Positions 34,412 to 41,298 of a stretch of 64,000 nucleotides of DNA are shown here, one piece after another; position 1 is the stretch's first letter, and each line of letters opens with the position of its first letter. The translations under genes and the position numbers were made by a program. Below the pieces are notes generated by a model that searched no databases, was not told the DNA's origin, and worked only from the letters and a program-made list of their open reading frames with translations. Location: positions 34,141 to 98,140 of IMG/VR virus record IMGVR_UViG_3300030116_007024; one strand, written 5' to 3'. The stretch comes from a virus.

Positions 34412-35789
34412 CGTCTTCGTAATGAGCAGTAACTCCAAATGGTGCTTCTGTGTTTGGATTATCATGAATGATAAAAACTGTATCGCAGTAATCCGGATCT
34501 CCCCATTCACCACATGGATAACCATCTGTAAACATTACAAATTGTTCTGGGCAGATGTCGTTTTCTTTCATGTATTCCCAATTACACATGAAGTCTGTTC
34601 CTCCACCACCTTGTGCTTCGTAGTTCATAAAGTCATCCAAGTTATCTTGAGTAAATTCTTGCATGTTATAAACCTGTGTATCAAAGCACCATACCCGAAT
34701 TCTAAAATCCAAGTACTGTTCCATAATACCTTTGATTTCACTAAAGAAATCTTTTTGTTGTTCATATGAAATAGACCCACTCAAGTCAATTGCTAAGTCA
34801 ACTTCAAGTAATTCACCGTTATTCATACCTGGTATAATTGCATTAGTTTGTTGTGACTTTCTGGAAGGTCTCATAAATGTATAATCACTTTTAACAGAGC
34901 TTTCAATTTGGCAACGAATTAAATCTCTCCAATTCATTTTTGGTTCTGTCCACTCTTTAATCATCCTCTCAATACCTGCTGGTACGTTTCCTGCTCCAGC
35001 ATTATCAGCGGCACTTATAATTGCTTCTTTAAGTTCGTCTTTAATTTGTTGCTTTTCTTCTTCTGTTAATGGTTCTGGCTTTCCACCTTGTCCGTTACCT
35101 TCGCCATCTGCTCCGCCTTGTCCTCCCGGACCCATTGATCCACCTTCGCCTTCTTTCTCTTCACCTTCGCCATATCCACTACCTGGTCCCATGTGATCAT
35201 CTAAAGTATCAAGTTCGCCTTGTTGTGGCTCTCTACACTTAAATTTTTCTTGGAGTTTTTCATATACTTCGTGTGAAGTAAGTCCGGCATACTGCCAATC
35301 TAAAAGAATCTTTACGGTTGTAATTGGAGTAAATCCATCTTCGGTGAGTTGTATGTTTATTACATAATCGCCGGCGGCGTTATATAATCGAGGATCGTAA
35401 TTATAATCTAAACGGACACCAAAATGGTCATATACACAATGTAAAACTTCGTGTCCACAAAGAAAAAGTACTTCGTTGTCATCTAGTCGATCAACAAAGT
35501 CTGCATTATAATAAAATTTACGTCCATCAGTACCTGCGGTTGGACACCAACCTGCTTCCTCCAATTTTAATCTTGTAACTAAATTACCAAAAAATGGCTT
35601 GTTAAGAAGTAATCTAACACGAGCCATTGTAAGTCTTTCAAGAGCTGGTTTACCACCATTTTTAAGTGGCTTATCTTCCCAACCAAATTTCATATTTGGT
35701 GCAGTACCAGTAACTTCGTAACTTCCGGGGATTGCGCCTTTTGTGGATCCTGTGACTGGACCTAGTGTAGTATAAAAAGTATCTGGCAT
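34407..35789 (-). CDS. VWA-like metal-dependent protein paired with MoxR ATPase
   Basis: 460 residues from the ATG at 35789, chosen because AGGAGA lies 4 bases upstream and a sigma70-type promoter at 35832-35860 predicts an mRNA start near 35826; the longer frame to 35825 would leave no leader. The C-terminal third holds a VWA fold: DLAIDLSGSIS (MIDAS DxSxS), GGGGTDF and FVMFTDGYP. An N-terminal FLCGHEVLHCVYDHFG carries HExxH-like HEVLH. A Gly-rich linker lies between. It likely works with the MoxR ATPase at 37139 as a chaperone or remodelling pair. Confidence 0.8.
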   Translation of the reverse strand: MPDTFYTTLGPVTGSTKGAIPGSYEVTGTAPNMKFGWEDKPLKNGGKPALERLTMARVRLLLNKPFFGNLVTRLKLEEAGWCPTAGTDGRKFYYNADFVDRLDDNEVLFLCGHEVLHCVYDHFGVRLDYNYDPRLYNAAGDYVINIQLTEDGFTPITTVKILLDWQYAGLTSHEVYEKLQEKFKCREPQQGELDTLDDHMGPGSGYGEGEEKEGEGGSMGPGGQGGADGEGNGQGGKPEPLTEEEKQQIKDELKEAIISAADNAGAGNVPAGIERMIKEWTEPKMNWRDLIRCQIESSVKSDYTFMRPSRKSQQTNAIIPGMNNGELLEVDLAIDLSGSISYEQQKDFFSEIKGIMEQYLDFRIRVWCFDTQVYNMQEFTQDNLDDFMNYEAQGGGGTDFMCNWEYMKENDICPEQFVMFTDGYPCGEWGDPDYCDTVFIIHDNPNTEAPFGVTAHYEDE

Positions 35790-35831
35790 GGAGTCTCCTG
35801 AAATTGCAAATTTCTTATTCATCATACAACT

Positions 35832-35860
35832 ATTATACTATCTGCAACTGAAAAGGTCAA
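35832..35860 (-). promoter_or_regulatory. Strong sigma70-type (early) promoter
   Basis: On the minus strand: TTGACC at 35860-35855, a 17-base spacer, and TATAAT at 35837-35832. The predicted mRNA start near 35826 gives a ~37-base leader to the VWA gene. The -35 box overlaps the 3' end of the upstream gene at 35857. Nearly the same module recurs at 38602-38630. Confidence 0.75.
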
Positions 35861-36189
35861 CCGGTTTGTTCAGAAAAATATAATTTTAGCATTACAAAAA
35901 CTTGGGGATCTCTTACAACTATTGTATCTTTATAGACACTATCATAATCTAACTTATTTACCCCGTAATTTTTAAGCCATTTTGTAACCTTTATTGTATT
36001 TGCATCCGGTGTGCATTTAACATATTGATTTGCTTTCCAGGCTTTAGCAATCCAATCTTTTTTATATTCCTGTATTTCGTTTGGAGTAGGCAAGGTATTT
36101 CCCCATATTTGATTGCATCTTTCTTTACCGTAAATACGATGAATTGTTTTTTTACATCTTCCCCATTTATCTTTTTGGTCAGTGTTCAT
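35857..36189 (-). CDS. Hypothetical protein
   Basis: 110 residues, basic and Trp/Lys-rich (KDKWGRCKKTIHRIYGKERC; YKKDWIAKAWKANQY). No family recognised. It ends within the early promoter of the VWA gene and starts one base after the preceding gene, so it belongs to the unit read from 37060 downwards. Confidence 0.65.
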   Translation of the reverse strand: MNTDQKDKWGRCKKTIHRIYGKERCNQIWGNTLPTPNEIQEYKKDWIAKAWKANQYVKCTPDANTIKVTKWLKNYGVNKLDYDSVYKDTIVVRDPQVFVMLKLYFSEQTG

Positions 36190-36190
36190 T

Positions 36191-36388
36191 TTATCTTCCG
36201 GCAGGATGAATTGGATTATGTAAATATTCTATAGGTTTTTCATCATGCTCTTCGTTTATTGCTTGTTTTAATTTTTCTCTTAATTGTGTATCTACCTTAA
36301 CATATTGCATATAATTTTCATTTATTGCATTTGCATAATATGATACTTTATTAGTTATATGATCGTCACCACCAAAAATTTCAATCAT
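36191..36388 (-). CDS. Small hypothetical protein
   Basis: 65 residues beginning MIEIFGGDDHITNKVSYYANAI, with a Glu/Lys-rich helix after it. No known family. It overlaps the nucleotidyltransferase gene upstream by 8 bases. Confidence 0.6.
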   Translation of the reverse strand: MIEIFGGDDHITNKVSYYANAINENYMQYVKVDTQLREKLKQAINEEHDEKPIEYLHNPIHPAGR

Positions 36389-36728
36389 TGTTCATCTCCT
36401 GCCGGATTTTTGTTGCAGAAATTGCTTCTGTCTCTTTATCCAAATGCTCCTCTTCAATTTTATATCCAACATCTCTTCCATATGTAATATGGGTAATATT
36501 AGGTACTGGCACTACATCAAATTTACCAGCATATGCAGATAGAGCATCTTTAATAAAATTAACTCTTTGTTCTATTGTAAACGGATTGCTATCTGTTCCG
36601 TCTTGTTCTCTTAATAAAATGACTACTTGACCAGTTTTTGAAAGTGCTCGTTTAAAAAGCTCTGTATGCCCTTGATGCCAGGGTTGAAATCTGCCAAGTA
36701 GTTGCGTAGTTGGTTTAGTCCAATCCAT
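36381..36728 (-). CDS. NMN adenylyltransferase-like nucleotidyltransferase
   Basis: 115 residues. LLGRFQPWHQGHTELFKRAL is the nucleotidyltransferase GRFxPxHxGH motif and EAISATKIRQEM is the C-terminal ISxTxIR motif. These bracket a very short HIGH-type domain (usual 160-180 residues). It may make NAD from NMN or transfer a nucleotide to another phosphate ester. AGGATAA precedes the ATG. The first 106 bases overlap the kinase gene upstream in another frame. Confidence 0.75.
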   Translation of the reverse strand: MDWTKPTTQLLGRFQPWHQGHTELFKRALSKTGQVVILLREQDGTDSNPFTIEQRVNFIKDALSAYAGKFDVVPVPNITHITYGRDVGYKIEEEHLDKETEAISATKIRQEMNND

Positions 36729-37060
36729 TGTGTTATCCTTATGTCATATTGTGTAGGGGGCTCAAACATTTTGTTTGTATCTTCGTAAATTCCCTTTTTG
36801 GCTGTATCCATCCAAATTCTATAATCAACGTTTAATTGATCTCTAGTTGTATCTAATGGACAGATAAAATCTAAAATACCGTATTCAATTTGTTTATATC
36901 GTTCGACTTGTCGTAACCTTCCCTCTTCGGAAAAATCCCAATCATTGTAATATTCTCTTATTGTATCGGCATTATAATGTGGTACCATAAAATGGTATGC
37001 AAGTTCTCTTGCTAATGTAGTTTTACCTGTATCGTTTATTCCAAATATTAATATCTTCAT
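36623..37060 (-). CDS. Adenylylsulfate kinase-like P-loop kinase
   Basis: 145 residues. ILIFGINDTGKTTLARELA is the Walker A loop; YNADTIREYYNDWDFSEEGRLRQVERYK matches the D-x-x-R...FS-x-x-x-R...R element of APS kinases; NKMFEPPTQYDIRI is the usual C-terminal strand. Shorter than APS kinase (about 200), so another small-molecule kinase is possible. Its last ~35 residues (after QYDIRI) overlap the next gene out of frame and are probably not part of the folded domain. Confidence 0.65.
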   Translation of the reverse strand: MKILIFGINDTGKTTLARELAYHFMVPHYNADTIREYYNDWDFSEEGRLRQVERYKQIEYGILDFICPLDTTRDQLNVDYRIWMDTAKKGIYEDTNKMFEPPTQYDIRITQWIGLNQLRNYLADFNPGIKGIQSFLNEHFQKLVK

Positions 37061-37085
37061 ACCTTTTTATTTATAAATAGTGAAA

Positions 37086-37139
37086 GGAGGATGCACAATG
37101 TACATCCTCCCCAGGAGACAGCCGGAGTGGCGCCCGGCT
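37086..37139 (-). terminator. Two GC-rich hairpins after the MoxR gene
   Basis: Read on the minus strand, the first hairpin has stem AGCCGG/CCGGCT (37139-37120, 8-base loop) starting at the MoxR stop, and the second has stem GGAGGATG/CATCCTCC (37110-37086, 9-base loop) followed by TTTCAC. They stand out as GC-rich in very AT-rich DNA. A transcription terminator or RNA-stabilising element is likely; the T-run is short. Confidence 0.55.
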
Positions 37140-38251
37140 TACGCTTCGATAATGAGCTTACCGAAACGTTCAAAAAATTCCTTAAAATTAGCCAACTTTC
37201 TATGATCGAATGGTAGCCCGTAACTCTTAAGTGCCATCCTTGCACCAAATATTGTCATCTCAGTATTGAAGTTGTCCATCATAAACTGGATGAAGTTTCC
37301 TGCTTTTACGTGCCATGCATCCATCTTATTATCTTTTTGAGCCTGCTCACACGACTCTTTAAGTTCGTAACACATGCCGGTTGTTAATGCATACTGTCCG
37401 GAAGTTTCAATTCCACTTGAAACAGACTTAACCTTGCCTTCCAAAATATCTTCTGGAAGCGGTAAGTTACTTTTTTGATTTCTGTGAGTCTGAAACTTAG
37501 TTGCAACACCTTCTCCAACACAACCGGAAACCATATCCATTTCGAGTGATCTAGTGAACTCATCTTCTTCTTTAGTTGTATCAGTATCGTACATAAGTTC
37601 ACTTACAAAAGACCAACTACGTGGTGTTGGAAACGCCTTTGTATCTGCATTTGGATTAAAGTCATACAAGTCTTTCTTTTGAAACTGCAAATATCCAATA
37701 ACGTCTGGGTGGATTTGGTTTGCTACTGCCCAGTCAAACCAGCAGTTAAAATCAACTTTAATCTCTAAGTGGATGAAACGGTTTGCCAACGGCTTTGGCA
37801 TTCTGTAAGTAACCCCTTTATCAGTTTCGCGGTTTCCTGCCGCAATTAAAATTACGTTATCTGGTAATTTGTAAGATCCAATTTTTCTGTCCAAAATCAA
37901 CTGGTAAGCCGCCGCCTGTACACTCGGGGCCGCTCCGTTAATTTCATCTAAAAATACTATTGCGGTGGAATCTGGATCGGTAGGAAGTTCTGCAGGTGGT
38001 GCCCATTCCATTTTGCCAGTTTTGGCATTGTAAAAAGGCATACCTTTAATGTCAGTAGGCTCCCAAAGCGGAAGTCTAATATCAACTACAACTCTTTTTA
38101 ATAATGCTCCAAGCATCCTGACCAAATCGGATTTACCAATTCCAGGTGCACCCCAAAGCATTAAAGGACGTTTAATCCGGAAAGCCTTTTTAGCAATTTG
38201 CTCGGCTTGCTTCAGTGTTACTGTCCTTGTGTCAATTGCTGGATTTGCCAT
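37139..38251 (-). CDS. MoxR-type AAA+ ATPase
   Basis: 370 residues. LMLWGAPGIGKSDLVRMLG (Walker A, near 31-49), VDIRLPLWEPTDIKGMPF, STAIVFLDEINGAAPSVQAAAYQLIL (Walker B and sensor region), and AAGNRETDKGVTYRMPKPLANRFIHLEI (sensor 1, Arg finger) are typical of the MoxR class. MoxR proteins work with VWA proteins as chaperones or in metal-cofactor insertion. The VWA partner is at 34407. AGGAGACAAA precedes the ATG and a strong early promoter lies at 38300-38328. Confidence 0.85.
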   Translation of the reverse strand: MANPAIDTRTVTLKQAEQIAKKAFRIKRPLMLWGAPGIGKSDLVRMLGALLKRVVVDIRLPLWEPTDIKGMPFYNAKTGKMEWAPPAELPTDPDSTAIVFLDEINGAAPSVQAAAYQLILDRKIGSYKLPDNVILIAAGNRETDKGVTYRMPKPLANRFIHLEIKVDFNCWFDWAVANQIHPDVIGYLQFQKKDLYDFNPNADTKAFPTPRSWSFVSELMYDTDTTKEEDEFTRSLEMDMVSGCVGEGVATKFQTHRNQKSNLPLPEDILEGKVKSVSSGIETSGQYALTTGMCYELKESCEQAQKDNKMDAWHVKAGNFIQFMMDNFNTEMTIFGARMALKSYGLPFDHRKLANFKEFFERFGKLIIEA

Positions 38252-38299
38252 TTTGTCTCCTAGTTAAAATTAATGCCACTTAATTAACTTAATATAATA

Positions 38300-38328
38300 A
38301 TTATACACTCTCGTGTCCAAATGGTCAA
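38300..38328 (-). promoter_or_regulatory. Strong sigma70-type (early) promoter
   Basis: Minus strand: TTGACC at 38328-38323, 17-base spacer, TATAAT at 38305-38300. The leader to the MoxR start (38251) is about 43 bases and ends with AGGAGACAAA. The same GGTTGACC box occurs in the promoters at 35832 and 38602. Confidence 0.75.
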
Positions 38329-38334
38329 CCTTTT

Positions 38335-38568
38335 TTATACTCTTTCTGGATTATTTGGATTAAACTCTTTATTCCAGCGAGTATAATGCCTAACGTTTTG
38401 ATCTAACAATCTATTACTGCGGATAATGTATGCTACATTTTTTTCGAGCATCTTTCTTGTTTGTGGGGACATTTCCTTGTCTAACTTTTGAAGATGCATA
38501 CATTCCGCAACTTTTTCTGCTTTTCTTTGTTGTGCCCTTACATACCGTTCGTAACTTAAATGTGCCAT
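38335..38568 (-). CDS. Small hypothetical basic protein
   Basis: 77 residues from the ATG at 38568, chosen because AGGAGACAAA directly precedes it and the promoter at 38602-38630 predicts an mRNA start near 38596; the longer frame to 38622 would overlap the -10 box. Highly charged and helical (YVRAQQRKAEKVAECM; RKMLEKNVAYIIRSNR). Being first in an early unit ahead of MoxR, it could be a host-takeover or DNA/RNA-binding protein, but no family is recognised. Confidence 0.7.
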   Translation of the reverse strand: MAHLSYERYVRAQQRKAEKVAECMHLQKLDKEMSPQTRKMLEKNVAYIIRSNRLLDQNVRHYTRWNKEFNPNNPERV

Positions 38569-38601
38569 TTTGTCTCCTGTTCTGTTATTCATCATACAAG
38601 T

Positions 38602-38630
38602 ATTATATGATCTTGTAACCAAAAGGTCAA
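38602..38630 (-). promoter_or_regulatory. Strong sigma70-type (early) promoter
   Basis: Minus strand: TTGACC at 38630-38625, 17-base spacer, TATAAT at 38607-38602. The bases just after the -10 (TTGTATGATGAATAA) are repeated in the leader at 35832, so promoter and leader were probably copied together. Confidence 0.75.
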
Positions 38631-38646
38631 CCGATAAATATAAAAT

Positions 38647-38901
38647 ATGGTAGATATTTTAATAAAAAAATGGACTTTAGCAACCGTGCAGGTTGTTTAT
38701 TTTATACCCGATTATGTTCATCTTGTAAATGAGTTTATGTGGCAAACTGAGGATAAAATTCCAGATTATCCAAGGATACATAAGTTCTTAGATTATTGGG
38801 ATAAAAATATAGATGGACCTATAAAAGAAGTTTACATACACGATCATGATGCATTAAAAGGTAGTGTTAGGCACGTTGATCGTAGATATAAAATTAACTA
38901 G
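38647..38901 (+). CDS. Small hypothetical protein
   Basis: 84 residues, Trp/Tyr/Asp-rich (VVYFIPDYVHLVNEFMWQ; IYDYWDKN-like region FLDYWDKNIDGPIKEVYIHDH). No family recognised. It is divergent from the early unit at 38568 and has no clear ribosome-binding site. Its last codons (YKIN-stop) lie within a 27-bp repeat that recurs at the end of the TauD-like gene. Confidence 0.65.
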   Translation: MVDILIKKWTLATVQVVYFIPDYVHLVNEFMWQTEDKIPDYPRIHKFLDYWDKNIDGPIKEVYIHDHDALKGSVRHVDRRYKIN

Positions 38902-38914
38902 ATTTAGCCTTACA
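38888..38914. repeat. 27-bp direct repeat, left copy
   Basis: Starts ATAAAATTAACTAG and runs through TTTAGCCTTACA. The right copy at 40515-40541 is identical over 27 bases and similar for about 8 more. The pair brackets the radical SAM/TauD cassette. This copy covers the last codons of the gene 38647-38901. Confidence 0.85.
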
Positions 38915-38940
38915 TCAAACAATATTTTGAAGATTTACTC

Positions 38941-39813
38941 TTGAAAACACTAGTACCCGAAAAAAATACATTTGATGCAATAATGGTTGACCTTACCCAT
39001 AGGTGTAATATGGAATGTGCTAACTGTTATATTCCTAATAGAAACATACCTGACATGAACAAAAGCAAACTTTACAATCTTATTAGCAGATTACCTAATA
39101 GAACTTTTATAAGATTAATTGGTGCTGAGGCAACCATGCGAGATGATTTGTTTGAAATAATCAGTAAGGTCAAAGAAATGGGTCATAGAGTAAGTCTTAC
39201 CACAAACGGACTTAAATTAGGTAGAGAAGAATATGTTTTAAAACTTAAACAAGCAGGATTACGTCTAGTGCTATTAAGCATGAATGGTGCAATAGATGAT
39301 GAAATATACAAAATACTAGACAATGGAAAATATGCAAACCTAAAACACAGAGCTTTAGACAATCTATTAAAACATAAATTTATAGTAAACACAGGAACTA
39401 TCATAGCGAAAGGTGTAAACGAACGTACTATTAAAGAACAAGTAGACTTAATGTGCGACTATGCAGAAAAATATAAAGTTAAAATTCCACCAGTTGTTAG
39501 AATTAGGACTATTGCAACATTAGGTAGAAGCATGGAAGAACATACCTATAATTTTAGTGAATTCAAACAGAATGTTTGTAAGCAATTAAATATTAGCGAA
39601 GAATATATGCAACAAAATAAAACTGATGAAATTGTTAATAACCTAGGAGGTTTTGTTTTCAAGCATAGAAATGTAATGATTAGATTAGTAGACTGGAAAG
39701 TAAATGATGAAGGAGTACCAGATTTTGGGAATGAACTAAGAGGACGTATAACAGAAGATTGGAAAATTGCTCCTTTCTTTGATCATGTAAAGAAGAATGA
39801 ATATGGTTATTGA
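38941..39813 (+). CDS. Radical SAM protein
   Basis: 290 residues with a TTG start at 38941 (GAAGATTT upstream); the next in-frame ATG falls just before the cluster motif, so the TTG is preferred. LTHRCNMECANCYI holds the cluster cysteines C22, C26, C29; RLIGAEATMRDDLFEII replaces GGEP with GAEA, a change in the SAM-binding loop; VSLTTNGLKLG follows. No C-terminal auxiliary cluster is evident. It overlaps the TauD-like gene by 17 bases, and the pair is flanked by a direct repeat. Confidence 0.75.
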   Translation: MKTLVPEKNTFDAIMVDLTHRCNMECANCYIPNRNIPDMNKSKLYNLISRLPNRTFIRLIGAEATMRDDLFEIISKVKEMGHRVSLTTNGLKLGREEYVLKLKQAGLRLVLLSMNGAIDDEIYKILDNGKYANLKHRALDNLLKHKFIVNTGTIIAKGVNERTIKEQVDLMCDYAEKYKVKIPPVVRIRTIATLGRSMEEHTYNFSEFKQNVCKQLNISEEYMQQNKTDEIVNNLGGFVFKHRNVMIRLVDWKVNDEGVPDFGNELRGRITEDWKIAPFFDHVKKNEYGY

Positions 39814-40528
39814 TGATATAAACGACAGCAAAGCGATTGTTAAAGAATACTTTGACAGTGGATTTGTACACATTAAAACAGATCCAAAAAATATTAATCC
39901 AGATGTGTTAAAACAAATTGGAAAATATTTTGGTAAGTTGTTATTATCGGGCAAGCATCATATACCAGGCGATAGATACATTCAATTGATATCAGAAGAT
40001 GCACTTTTTGGTAGTGGTAATGTTCCTTGGCACAATGATTTTAGTTACAGTCCAGGAGACTATCACGGTACTTTATTAGCTTATGTTGAAAGTGATACAC
40101 CTACACATACTGAGTTTGTTGATTGTAACCAAGCATATGATATGTTGTCAACCAACTATAAAGATTATCTTGCTGATGCAGAAGGTACATTTGGAATACC
40201 CGAAACATATGACGGACTTATATCAGAAACTCAAGTTAAAGTAATTCAGAAGTACATAATAACTCGTCCTATTGCAATGGTACATCCTATAACTAAAAAA
40301 ACATCATTATATTTTAGCCCAGAAACTTTATTTAAAACAAATAAACCTATAGATAAAGATCATTTAGTTAAGCATTGTGAGTCAATGTCGTTTAAGCACC
40401 ATTGGAAAAAAGGTGATATGATTCTTTGGGATAATCGTAGAATATTACATCGTCGAAATGCATTTGAAGGACATCGTGAGTTATTAAGAGTTAATTTCCA
40501 ATATGAATTTGACCATAAAATTAACTAG
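39797..40528 (+). CDS. TauD/TfdA-family 2OG dioxygenase
   Basis: 243 residues. VPWHNDFSYSPGDYHGTLLAYV has the HxD iron pair (His79, Asp81), followed by the usual THTEFVDCNQAYDML; ILWDNRRILHRR holds the distal His218, and RELLRVNF the Arg231 that binds 2-oxoglutarate. Relatives hydroxylate sulfonates, carnitine precursors or amino-acid derivatives. Translationally coupled to the radical SAM gene; its final codons are in the right copy of the direct repeat. Confidence 0.85.
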   Translation: MNMVIDDINDSKAIVKEYFDSGFVHIKTDPKNINPDVLKQIGKYFGKLLLSGKHHIPGDRYIQLISEDALFGSGNVPWHNDFSYSPGDYHGTLLAYVESDTPTHTEFVDCNQAYDMLSTNYKDYLADAEGTFGIPETYDGLISETQVKVIQKYIITRPIAMVHPITKKTSLYFSPETLFKTNKPIDKDHLVKHCESMSFKHHWKKGDMILWDNRRILHRRNAFEGHRELLRVNFQYEFDHKIN

Positions 40529-40541
40529 ATTTAGCCTTACA
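40515..40541. repeat. 27-bp direct repeat, right copy
   Basis: Identical over 27 bases to 38888-38914. It contains the last codons of the TauD-like gene on the plus strand and, on the minus strand, the last codons of the gene 40521-40919, so both convergent genes share this sequence at their 3' ends. Confidence 0.85.
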
Positions 40542-40919
40542 CCAAGCATTTATATCTCCATCATATAGTTTGAGATCAAATACATCTGTGGCTCCAAACA
40601 TTGTTATTTCACGTTTTGTTAGATAGTAAGGCCAAAATAAATGTTTATCTAACATAATTAAATTCTTACCTTTTACTTCTTCTTTAATTTTTATTGTAGA
40701 TGAATCGTAAAGTCTTTTACAGACTTTATTGCCGTAAGGAGTTAATCGTAAACCCGTACCATTTGGTCTATAATTATCAAAAATTAATCGTGGTTTAGGA
40801 GGTTCTATAAAGTCCTCTAGGACACGAATATCTTCGAGGACTTTAATTTGAATCTGATGAGGCTCAATCTTGTTGAGAGCATGGGCAGTCGCATTTACAA
40901 TCATCGTTGTGTGGACCAC
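40521..40919 (-). CDS. Hypothetical protein
   Basis: Up to 132 residues; the start is uncertain (ATGs at 40919 and 40904, both overlapping the Cys-rich microgene). Contains GTGLRLTPYGNKVCKRLYDS and LIMLDKHLFWPYYLTKREITMFGATDVFDLKLYDGD; compact alpha/beta pattern, no family recognised. The C-terminus ends in the direct repeat. Confidence 0.6.
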   Translation of the reverse strand: MVHTTMIVNATAHALNKIEPHQIQIKVLEDIRVLEDFIEPPKPRLIFDNYRPNGTGLRLTPYGNKVCKRLYDSSTIKIKEEVKGKNLIMLDKHLFWPYYLTKREITMFGATDVFDLKLYDGDINAWCKAKSS

Positions 40920-40971
40920 CTACTTTGCACTCACAAATGTCGCACTTACATTCAGGGCAACATCTTTCCAT
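40864..40971 (-). CDS. 35-residue cysteine-rich microprotein
   Basis: A short frame from the ATG at 40971 to a TGA at 40864 encodes 35 residues with 10 cysteines (4, 5, 8, 10, 13, 15, 25, 27, 29, 31), mostly as CxC pairs: CCPECKCDICEC and CKCDCPC. This looks like a metallothionein-type or zinc/copper-binding peptide. Its ATG lies 3 bases after the stop of the holin-like gene, with GGGA upstream; it overlaps the next gene's start out of frame. The spacing and composition argue for a real gene, but it is short. Confidence 0.55.
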   Translation of the reverse strand: MERCCPECKCDICECKVGGPHNDDCKCDCPCSQQD

Positions 40972-40974
40972 TTA

Positions 40975-41274
40975 TTATTTCCCGTTAATAATATCTTGCT
41001 CGTGCAGAGCTTGGGCTTCATTGATTTCCGGATCATCTTTCTCTTTAAACCAATAATCTGTTGTTTTCGCTAAGACCGCCACATAAGCACCTAACAAAAT
41101 ATTGAGTAAGTCTCGTGCTTCTTGTGGTAGTGTAGCAAAAAATAATAATCCAACCAAACCTAAAAAGGTTAATACGATTATCATTGTTAGCGAGTATCGG
41201 GCAAACCAATTTCTTTTACGCCTGCCCTCTAGATTATCGTGTTTTTGATTTGTATCCACTATTTCTTCCGCCAT
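40975..41274 (-). CDS. Small membrane protein, holin-like
   Basis: 99 residues: a charged N-terminus with RRKRNWFARY, a hydrophobic segment (MIIVLTFLGLVGLLFFATL), a short loop, a second segment (LLNILLGAYVAVLA) and an acidic tail. LGAYVAVLAKTTDYWF is reminiscent of phage holins with two or three membrane segments. Downstream of exported-protein genes; a role in lysis or envelope is inference. A late-promoter octamer lies 26 bases upstream. Confidence 0.65.
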   Translation of the reverse strand: MAEEIVDTNQKHDNLEGRRKRNWFARYSLTMIIVLTFLGLVGLLFFATLPQEARDLLNILLGAYVAVLAKTTDYWFKEKDDPEINEAQALHEQDIINGK

Positions 41275-41298
41275 AATACTTTTTTTGTTGTTATGTCA

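Noticed and set aside
37068-37079. TATAAATA on both strands between the hairpins and the kinase gene.
   Set aside because: On the minus strand it is only 7 bases from the ATG, and on the plus strand no gene follows; kept out of the feature list.
38633-38640. GATAAATA just before the plus-strand gene at 38647.
   Set aside because: Six bases from the ATG would make a leaderless transcript, and the site overlaps the edge of a strong minus-strand promoter.
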